Positions 55,028 to 61,847 of a stretch of 64,000 bases of DNA are shown piece after piece. Made by a program: the position numbers and the translations under genes. Position 1 is the stretch's first letter, and the number at the start of each line of letters is the position of its first letter. Source of the DNA: Candidatus Bathyarchaeum tardum (lineage in GTDB: Archaea > Thermoproteota > Bathyarchaeia > Bathyarchaeales > Bathyarchaeaceae); the NCBI GenBank assembly GCA_029762755.1, contig JARVGH010000005.1, positions 179,730 to 243,729 on the forward strand, read 5' to 3'. Under the pieces are notes generated by a model that saw nothing but the letters and a program-made list of their open reading frames with translations, did not search any database and was not told the origin of the DNA.

Positions 55028-55058
55028 TTATCGCCTTCTTGTATTACCTCAACGAGCT

Positions 55059-55075
55059 TATAACACTGTTATATA
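55059..55075 (-). promoter_or_regulatory. Palindrome overlapping the metY TATA element
   Basis: TATAACACTGTTATA is a perfect inverted repeat with 6-bp arms. It overlaps the TATA-like TATATAAC used by the met operon, so bound regulator would block the basal factors. Confidence 0.4.
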
Positions 55076-55094
55076 CATTCTTGAAAAAAATATT

Positions 55095-55444
55095 CCAAAA
55101 AGAATAATTTTATATGGGTAAAAATATCAAAAAGCATAAAATGCATAATCACTTAGGTTAATTTTTCTTAAACTCTATCTACTCTGGTAATTTTCCGGTA
55201 GATTTACTGTTTTCAAACAAATAACAAAAAAGATTGTTAAGTGATACCTTTTTTTCAAAAGAGTAATAAACAGCCAACGTTTTTATCAAGTTGCTAGAAT
55301 AAAGAACGATGTTAAACTTGACTATCTCAAAATATTCTCCTAACATATCAACAACTCGCTTTTTTCTTAACGAAGTATGTTTTCCAAAAAAATGTGTACG
55401 TGATTTTCTCGATCATTTTTCGAACACATAAAGAAGGATAAAAA
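55095..55444. other. Intergenic region upstream of metY and the zinc/wHTH gene
   Basis: This AT-rich stretch serves two divergent genes. No structured riboswitch-like element or gene was recognised in it. Confidence 0.3.
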
Positions 55445-55819
55445 ATGAGTGAAACAAAAAAATGCAGTATCTGTGGATGTGAACTTTCTGAAAATGAAAT
55501 TTACATCTTGCACGGAAAAAATTTATGTGAAGATTGTCACATGGAAGAAACTCATCCTGTAAAGGTCTGTAATCCTTTGCCAGTACTATCGGCTAAAAAA
55601 ATGGGACAGACTAAACAGGAGCCGGCAGACACGTTAAATGAACTGCAAAAAGCGATATACACGTATATAATGGACAACAAAAAAGCAACAGTTCAACAAC
55701 TTTGTACAAAATTCGAATTAACCGAAGCACAATTAACAAACCAAATAGCTGTTCTTCGACATCTGCAACTAATTAAAGGACAAAAACAAGGTCATACAAT
55801 CTACTTTGTCCCGTTTTGA
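55445..55819 (+). CDS. Zinc-ribbon plus winged-helix regulatory protein
   Basis: The 124-residue protein begins KKCSICGCELSENEIY with CX2C, followed by LCEDCHMEETHP with another CX2C-type pair and a histidine, a LIM-like zinc finger. The C-terminal part (LNELQKAIYTYIMDNKKATV, LTEAQLTNQIAVLRHLQLIKG) is a winged helix. It probably binds DNA in a metal- or redox-linked manner. ATG 55445 has AAGGAT ahead. It is divergent from the met operon, so it could control it. Confidence 0.78.
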   Translation: MSETKKCSICGCELSENEIYILHGKNLCEDCHMEETHPVKVCNPLPVLSAKKMGQTKQEPADTLNELQKAIYTYIMDNKKATVQQLCTKFELTEAQLTNQIAVLRHLQLIKGQKQGHTIYFVPF

Positions 55820-56196
55820 CTAACCGACCATTTCAGTGATAGTTTAACCCTGCATATTTGGTATGTATTGAATTGAAAATAAGCCACTTGTAAACCAAAC
55901 ATGTGCTTTTTTTGTATTCCCTGTTAGATGGGGTTGCAAAGACGTTTAGGTACTTTGAAGAAGATTAACCCCGTGGAAATGTGTAATAACCTCGGTAAAT
56001 AATGACAAGAGTAAAATTTGTTGACCCTTAATCCTTCTAAAAAATGGGAGAGTAACCCCCATTAAAGCTATTAACAAAAAACATTTCTGCACTTCAGAGG
56101 TCAATAATTAACTTTCTCACGTTCATGCTACAAAGTGTTATTGTAGCTGATTAATTTTAAATACATAAAACAACATTAATTACTTGTTGGTCTTTT
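55820..56196. other. Intergenic region without a recognised gene
   Basis: The 377 bases hold only AT-rich DNA with a TATA-like TTTTAAATACAT near 56154 for the next gene. Confidence 0.3.
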
Positions 56197-56700
56197 ATGA
56201 ACTCGATTTTTCGTAATGTGTACTTTTGGTTATCTGTAATTTTGTTATTTTTGGCTGCTGTTCTTTTTCTAGGAATTATTTTAGACTTCTTTGATTTCGG
56301 ATTCATTATAGGTCCATATCGGTTTAACCATTGGTTAGGTTGGTTTGGCACTATTTTTATTGCAACATATGTACCCCTTTTTGTTCTTTTAAAACCAAAA
56401 TACATTCGAAGAATTCGGCTTCTTCTTGGAATTCATGTTATTGGTAACTTGATAGCATATCTATTGATAACTATCCATTTTGCAAGTCAAATCAGTCGTC
56501 CAGCAGCCTTTTACCCCACTTTAGGAACAGGAATTGTTCAATTTATTTTCTTAATTATTCTGGTCACAACAGGTATTTTGCAAAGATTTAACTTGCTAAG
56601 TAATTATCGCAAAAAATGGTTATTTCTTCACAGAAGTTCGGTTTTAGCACTGTTAATGATTCTATTATTCCATATACTTCATGGACTAGGTTTACTGTAA
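56197..56700 (+). CDS. Predicted di-heme b membrane protein
   Basis: The 167-residue protein has about five hydrophobic helices. Two of them carry a histidine pair with spacing HX13H: H80/H94 in GIHVIGNLIAYLLITIHFA and H145/H159 in LHRSSVLALLMILLFHILH. Such matched pairs in neighbouring helices bind two b hemes across the membrane in ferric reductase/NOX and YedZ/MsrQ-like proteins. No FAD or NADPH domain is attached, so it may pass electrons to or from another partner. ATG 56197. Heme binding is predicted only from spacing. Confidence 0.7.
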   Translation: MNSIFRNVYFWLSVILLFLAAVLFLGIILDFFDFGFIIGPYRFNHWLGWFGTIFIATYVPLFVLLKPKYIRRIRLLLGIHVIGNLIAYLLITIHFASQISRPAAFYPTLGTGIVQFIFLIILVTTGILQRFNLLSNYRKKWLFLHRSSVLALLMILLFHILHGLGLL

Positions 56701-56868
56701 ATCTTTTTACTCAAAGAACTGTTGAAAAAAAATGCACATGCCTCGTATGAAACCTTGTCGTAAAGGCTCAGTTAATGATGCCTTATTTTGCAAAATAAGC
56801 TCAAAAATTAAATCCCCAAGAAACATTTTTTCTGTACAGCCGCTCACAATTGACGAATAATTGTTGTT

Positions 56869-58611
56869 TTATCCTTCTAGGGCAGTTTCTGACATCTTGA
56901 TGTATAGGTTTGCAAATTTTTTAACAAGGTCGCGTTCTTCATAGATTGCTGCGCTGCGGCGAAAGAAATTTTCCATTCTGCCAGTTTCTATTCCTATGCC
57001 GATAACCAGTACACCTTTTCGTTCCAAGTTTGTGATAGTTTCTGACAGTGCTATTGGAATTCCTTTATACCCGTAGGGCCATCCGTCGGATATAACTATC
57101 AAAAACTTTTGTTCTTCAAACCTTTTCGAAAGGGAATCTCCCGCAACCTGAATCGCATCCGGCATGTAAGTTAAACCCCCAAACTTGAGCCCACCAATTC
57201 TTGCCCTCACTCGACGGGAATACGCCTCCTTACTATCCTTCAACACATACAGCTGATCACTAAAGGCAAAAAACGACCACGACGTCGGATCCTTTAACAA
57301 TTCTTTTGCTGCTTCAGCAATACAAATTGCTAATGCCCTGCCGTATTCCCCTTTAACTTTCATACTTGCACTGGCATCAAAAAGTAAACTCCACGCATAA
57401 CTGCTTTTCAGGTATTCGTTACGCTTGAACACATCCTGACGAGGAGTACCGCTTGTCATCATCTGAACAACTGCCGGCAAATCCATTTCACCATACAACT
57501 TGCCTGCATCCTCATCAAGTTCGTCTTGCGCCAAAGATAACTTGTTCAGCAACCTACGGATTGTTCCACGAACCATCTCTTTGGCTCGTAGATACGTGGT
57601 GAAATCTTCGCGGGGAAAACTGGTTGATTTGAATCTAGTCCATGCAACAGCATCTTCAAGCTTTTGTAGCATCCTTTGTTCACGCTCTTCTTGAGTAAAC
57701 CACGTGTTAAACGCTTGATTTGCCTCGGCGCGGCTTTCTTTTCTCCAACACGATTCGATATCATCCTTAGACGGAATAGTCCCACCCAAAGTTTCCAAAG
57801 TTTTTCGAAAAATTGGCTCTAACTCGATTTGGGATGGCATCCTCTTACGAACAAAAACAGTACACGGTCCATTATCCTCCATGTACTGCAATGACGGTGC
57901 CTCTAAAATCGGACCAAAATCCTCCACAACCTGAACAATTTCCGTTGTAGTATTCACCATTGCCTCGCCATATTCGGTAGATTCCATTGCTAGAGCCATC
58001 ATCATCTCTTCTTTTAGGGCGCCGACTTTTTCTACCAACAAATTCACTGCGTTTTCTTCATCTGATTCCAAGGTTCCCTTAACTGCACCCATGTTAAGCC
58101 TTGACAAAACCGCCGACATGACCCGTGTCGCAGGATTAAAAATTGCATTCACTGGTCTAAGCCTATTAAAAGCCAACGAATTCGCATAGGCAATATCTGC
58201 AAGCTTGTCAGGGTACCACGCAGTCAAATACGCATTAACAAAAACATCGTTAACCAACGAATTCACAAAATTACCCAACATCGACCTACTGTTCGATGGT
58301 GCAACCGCTTCAGAATTAACTTTAATCAACGTATGGGTAGTCAAATGGTAAACACAAGCCCGAAATAGGCGACCAACTTTGTCTTTTCCGTTGTCGTCTG
58401 CGGGATAAGTATAACCCAAAAACGACACAGTTTTTTCTTGTGTTTCTGGGTTCTCAGTCACAACGGGCAACGGCAAAGTAACATTAAAACCCTCTTTGCT
58501 TTGGGTCAGGGTGGGTTGTTTTAGGTTTAGGTCTACACAGATTCCTGTTTTCATGTTGTCTTTTTGCAGGGAAAGCAACACCGCATAATCTAAAAATCCC
58601 ATAACCCTCAA
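56869..58611 (-). CDS. vWA-domain protein of a MoxR/vWA pair
   Basis: The 580-residue protein has a long N-terminal region without recognised family and a C-terminal von Willebrand A domain. The MIDAS is DASAS at residues 412-416, with the threonine in FGGLTYMPDA and the aspartate in VISDGWPYG, like CoxE, NorD and CbbO partners of MoxR-type ATPases. Such pairs insert metals or remodel complexes in the cytoplasm. It follows the ATPase gene by 15 bases. An ATG at 58602 is an equally possible start. Confidence 0.82.
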   Translation of the reverse strand: MRVMGFLDYAVLLSLQKDNMKTGICVDLNLKQPTLTQSKEGFNVTLPLPVVTENPETQEKTVSFLGYTYPADDNGKDKVGRLFRACVYHLTTHTLIKVNSEAVAPSNSRSMLGNFVNSLVNDVFVNAYLTAWYPDKLADIAYANSLAFNRLRPVNAIFNPATRVMSAVLSRLNMGAVKGTLESDEENAVNLLVEKVGALKEEMMMALAMESTEYGEAMVNTTTEIVQVVEDFGPILEAPSLQYMEDNGPCTVFVRKRMPSQIELEPIFRKTLETLGGTIPSKDDIESCWRKESRAEANQAFNTWFTQEEREQRMLQKLEDAVAWTRFKSTSFPREDFTTYLRAKEMVRGTIRRLLNKLSLAQDELDEDAGKLYGEMDLPAVVQMMTSGTPRQDVFKRNEYLKSSYAWSLLFDASASMKVKGEYGRALAICIAEAAKELLKDPTSWSFFAFSDQLYVLKDSKEAYSRRVRARIGGLKFGGLTYMPDAIQVAGDSLSKRFEEQKFLIVISDGWPYGYKGIPIALSETITNLERKGVLVIGIGIETGRMENFFRRSAAIYEERDLVKKFANLYIKMSETALEG

Positions 58612-58626
58612 CCCTGGGGTTTAACA

Positions 58627-59652
58627 TTACTGAGGAGGAGGAAACACAGACTCCACAATTCTTCTAACATCGTCTTGAACTTCGATGTTGTCACTTGTTA
58701 GTGCAATAATGGTTTCTTCAGCTGCAACGTTAGGGGTATTGCCATCATAAACCAAAGTTGCCCAGTTGATCAAGTCACCAAGAGACGGACCATAAGGCAA
58801 ATCACCTGCCTTGTATTGCCGGCGTAACTCGGCACCAACCTGAATAATCTTGTAACCCACATCCTCACTGAGTTTTGTACGTTTTATTAGCATATCTACT
58901 TCGTTAGGGGAAATTTGCTCCCCAACACTAGTATAATCAAAGTTAATCCACACTGCCATGCGGCGCCTCATGGCCGCGTTCAACGGCTTAGTGCCAGAGA
59001 ACTCTGACGAGTGGGGGTTCATGCTCAAAATCAAATAACCATAGGGATGCCGATGCACACACTCATTGTCTTTCTCGTTCAAAACCAAGTGGCCACGTGT
59101 GTCCAAAACAGGATTCAACCTAGTAGCGACATCTTGTTTCATCATGTTTGCTTCGTCAAGATACATAATTCCACCACTGCGCAACCAACGGGTAACCAAA
59201 CCATCAATCCAGTTTTCTTTACCTAAACCAATAAAACGCCCAATCAAGTCATACGAAGATGTGTTTAGACCACAGTTGACTTCATAAACTGGCAAACCAC
59301 ACAACTCCGCAACTAGGTATACAATGTGGGTTTTTCCTGTTCCTGAAGGACCAATCAATGAACATTGCTTAAAATAATATAAAGCACGGACGATGCGTTC
59401 CACGAACTTGTTTCCGCTGTCAATGTAATATGGTGTGCCTTTTGGAATCATTTCATCCATGTGTGCAAAACTGTACCCCGGGTGAAGGTCATATCTCTGA
59501 ATTTCATACTTGTCGTAAAGAGGGCATTGGGACATTGGGCGTTCTTTGTCAAGGGTTACTTTGATTTTGCCTTTTTCGTTACGGGCAGAAGAGACTAATT
59601 TCATTCTGCTTTTTTCTTGTTCTTCTCGTAAGCCTTGATGACCGTAGCTCAA
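58627..59652 (-). CDS. MoxR-type AAA+ ATPase (NorQ/CbbQ/GvpN-like)
   Basis: The protein of about 341 residues has Walker A in LIGPSGTGKTHIVYL (G101-H109), NTSSYDLIGRFIGLG, Walker B in GGIMYLDEANMM, and sensor parts in LILSMNPHS and NAAMRRRM. These fit the CbbQ/NorQ/GvpN branch of MoxR ATPases. TTG 59652 is chosen because GGGTGG lies seven bases ahead and the TATA-like TTTATATC (59700-59691) places transcription start near 59668; ATG 59604 is a later alternative. It works with the vWA protein next to it. Confidence 0.87.
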   Translation of the reverse strand: MSYGHQGLREEQEKSRMKLVSSARNEKGKIKVTLDKERPMSQCPLYDKYEIQRYDLHPGYSFAHMDEMIPKGTPYYIDSGNKFVERIVRALYYFKQCSLIGPSGTGKTHIVYLVAELCGLPVYEVNCGLNTSSYDLIGRFIGLGKENWIDGLVTRWLRSGGIMYLDEANMMKQDVATRLNPVLDTRGHLVLNEKDNECVHRHPYGYLILSMNPHSSEFSGTKPLNAAMRRRMAVWINFDYTSVGEQISPNEVDMLIKRTKLSEDVGYKIIQVGAELRRQYKAGDLPYGPSLGDLINWATLVYDGNTPNVAAEETIIALTSDNIEVQDDVRRIVESVFPPPQ

Positions 59653-59690
59653 AAGTCTTCCACCCGTTAAGAAAACTGCTCGGGGAAAGA

Positions 59691-59700
59691 GATATAAATA
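59691..59700 (-). promoter_or_regulatory. TATA-box-like element for the MoxR/vWA operon
   Basis: On the minus strand the sequence reads TATTTATATC, about 40 bases before the TTG start, giving a short leader with GGGTGG. Confidence 0.5.
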
Positions 59701-59845
59701 TTCCGTCTTACGACTTAATATGATTACTAGGCATGAACAATACATAACGTTTCATTTTTACATAACTTTGTACGTGTGTCACAAAAACAACACACAAGGG
59801 CTTTAGAAAATAAACAAAGACAATCAACAAAAAGGATTGATTCCG

Positions 59846-60343
59846 ATGGGTCAAAGTACAGCACAGGAGACTGTTAGTAATGCCAAAACTGCAAAAGCAC
59901 CACAAATGAGTTTGGATGATCTTATAGTATCTATGAAGAGTTTGCATGATGATGTTGGTCAGATTTCGGAGTTGTCTTCTGAGGAGAAGCGTGTTGTTGA
60001 TGTGTTTTTTGACTCTTTTTTGAAGTTAATGAAACCCTTGGCCAAGACGATTTCTGTTTCTCCTGAGGCATTGCCTGCTGCTGTTGGCTGTGTGGTGCAG
60101 GCAAATGTTGATCCGAAGGGGAATTTGATGTTGTTGTATGAAGATGGCCAAGTGGATATTCGGAATCTTGCTGAGATAAATGAGCGTGAGTTAATGATTT
60201 GTGTTCTTGCGGATGCCATGCCCAAATTTAAGCAGTTAACTAGTGCTCAGCGTCGAAAGATTGAGGACCGGATGAAGTTTTTGTCTTCGGTTACTCAGGA
60301 GATGCAAAAAATTTCAAAGGCTTTTGCGGAGTCTAATCAGTGA
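59846..60343 (+). CDS. Unknown 165-aa protein divergent from MoxR/vWA
   Basis: No family was recognised. The protein is mostly helical at both ends (EEKRVVDVFFDSFLKLMKPL, SAQRRKIEDRMKFLSSVTQE) with a short beta part in the middle (CVVQANVDPKGNLMLLYEDGQ). ATG 59846 is preferred over a TTG three codons earlier. It lies in a divergent pair with the ATPase operon (193 bases apart) and upstream of the SecB-like gene, so it is likely part of the same system. Confidence 0.72.
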   Translation: MGQSTAQETVSNAKTAKAPQMSLDDLIVSMKSLHDDVGQISELSSEEKRVVDVFFDSFLKLMKPLAKTISVSPEALPAAVGCVVQANVDPKGNLMLLYEDGQVDIRNLAEINERELMICVLADAMPKFKQLTSAQRRKIEDRMKFLSSVTQEMQKISKAFAESNQ

Positions 60344-60477
60344 ATTTGTTTTTTGTTTCATGTTGTGTGTAGCGAGGTGTTACACACTAAATGGGAAAAA
60401 TTGAGTTCAGAAAACTATACGCGATGGAGAGGCGATTGCGCACATAGTTTGCATGTTGGTAATGTGAGGAATTAAAT

Positions 60478-60972
60478 ATTTCAACCAAAACTGGAGAGTC
60501 CGACGTTCAAGTCAAGGTAGATATTCTAGGTTTGCGAGCCGTTAGGCTAAAGGACCGTGTGGACGATTCCCAGTTGCATTTTGATGTTAACGCAAAAATG
60601 GAAGAAAAAGACAGGCGAAGCGGCAAACGAGTTGTTGGGTTCGTTTTGACTGTTGGCACAAAACCCAGTATCGCAAAGTTTGAGGTTGAAGGACTTGCTA
60701 CTCTTGAGGGCAAAAACCCCGATATCGACAAATTACTGGAGGTAAATCCGAAAACCCGTATTCCCTTATTGCTTAATCGGGTGTATCAGCAGGTTTTCAC
60801 TTCAACTTATTTGATGGCAAATATTTTGGATACTTCATATCCTCCTCCAGATATGCTTGCAGCTGGTGAGCTCAACAGCTCAGGTGTAAATGGAAACGTA
60901 GAATTAGGTAACAACGAAGAAGCACCTGCAGAAAAACCTAAAGAAAAGAAGAAAAAAAGCAAAAAACGTTAA
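60478..60972 (+). CDS. SecB-like-fold small protein, apparent ATT start
   Basis: The frame is open upstream to a stop at 60460 with no ATG, GTG or TTG in the conserved-looking part before TTG 60532. A GAGG lies eight bases before ATT 60478, giving STKTGESDVQVKVDILGLRA, so initiation at ATT is the best reading. The protein has a beta-rich core (LHFDVNAKMEEKDRRSG, VVGFVLTVGTKPSIAKFEVE) and a late PLLLNRVYQQVFTSTYLMAN helix followed by YPPPDML, reminiscent of SecB (about the same length); the tail is lysine-rich. It lies 134 bases after the 165-aa gene on the same strand. Confidence 0.6.
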   Translation: MSTKTGESDVQVKVDILGLRAVRLKDRVDDSQLHFDVNAKMEEKDRRSGKRVVGFVLTVGTKPSIAKFEVEGLATLEGKNPDIDKLLEVNPKTRIPLLLNRVYQQVFTSTYLMANILDTSYPPPDMLAAGELNSSGVNGNVELGNNEEAPAEKPKEKKKKSKKR

Positions 60973-61009
60973 ACAAAATGTGGGTAAGACAAGGACTAGC
61001 ATAGTTGAT

Positions 61010-61607
61010 TGTTGTTCAGAAAAAAGAAAAAAACATTTTTGAAGGCTAGATTTTTTACCATATTTTTTTCTGATTTTTGATTCAATGAAGTATGCAGTGG
61101 GTACCATGTAAATTACAACGATTATGTCATAAGGAATCATTAACGGGAAAAATGCAATGATTTCATTTGTTGGGAAATTAAACACCAGTTTGAATCAAAC
61201 ATAAACTACCTGAAGCATTATGGTAGTTCTGGTTACTATTGCAATAATTGTGGAAATAATCACTTCTTTAGTTTTTGAGGTTTTTGTGAGCTGAAATGAA
61301 GATTACCACTTAATTTTTGACCAAAAACACCCGTCAAAGTAGATAAAGATGAAATAAAATGTGCAGCAGGGTTATTGAATCCACGGTTAGGTATAAGATG
61401 CGAAGAGAAAAACTCCTGTTATTCTGGCAATAAAAGGTGAGTATTATAATCTCATTAGGAGAAAAACGACTAATATGGGTATTTTACAGCATAGGAGCAT
61501 AATCTTGGAAAAGATGGAAGACCTAGTCTTGGAACGCTGGGATTAAGAACTATTGTCAATGCAGCAAAAACAATTACCAAAGTAATCTTTTTGGATTCTA
61601 ACTTATC
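61010..61607 (-). pseudogene. Decayed ECF-transporter S-component-like membrane gene
   Basis: Minus-strand pieces in changing frames together read like one S-component of an ECF vitamin transporter. They run from LESKKITLVIVFAALTIVLN with a proline-rich PSFP loop, to a TAG at 61472-61470, then ILVVFLLM in a shifted frame, then HFISSLSTLTGVFG, then EVIISTIIAIVTRTTIMLQV interrupted by TGA at 61197-61195, then IIAFFPLMIPYDIIVVIYMV. At least two stops and two frameshifts separate them. No start codon remains at the left end. The substrate of the former protein cannot be told. Confidence 0.6.
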
Positions 61608-61800
61608 GTTTTAACTTTTAAATTGATGTTGTATAAATTATTAATTGATATTCTTGCCTTTTTTCATCGTTTAGGATAAAGTTATGTTTTTATTTTACAT
61701 TATTTTTTATAAATATTATATGTTTAAGAAATAAATTGAAGTAAAACTTGTCTTTTACTATATTTTATGGCGTTTTTAGGGTAAATCTGGTGCCAAATTT

Positions 61801-61847
61801 TATATACATTTTGTAACAATTAGGATTCCATAATTGAAGGGAAAAAA
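61801..61847 (+). promoter_or_regulatory. TATA box and leader of the second propeller protein
   Basis: TATATACATTT at 61801-61811 and GAAGGGA precede the ATG by the same spacing (36 bases) as in the paralogue at 30212, although the bases in between differ. This points to shared control. Confidence 0.6.

Noticed and set aside
60904..61185. 93-codon minus-strand frame as an intact gene
   Set aside because: Its upstream continuation in the same frame past a TGA, and further pieces in other frames, show it is part of a decayed membrane gene; its 3' end overlaps a supported plus-strand gene.
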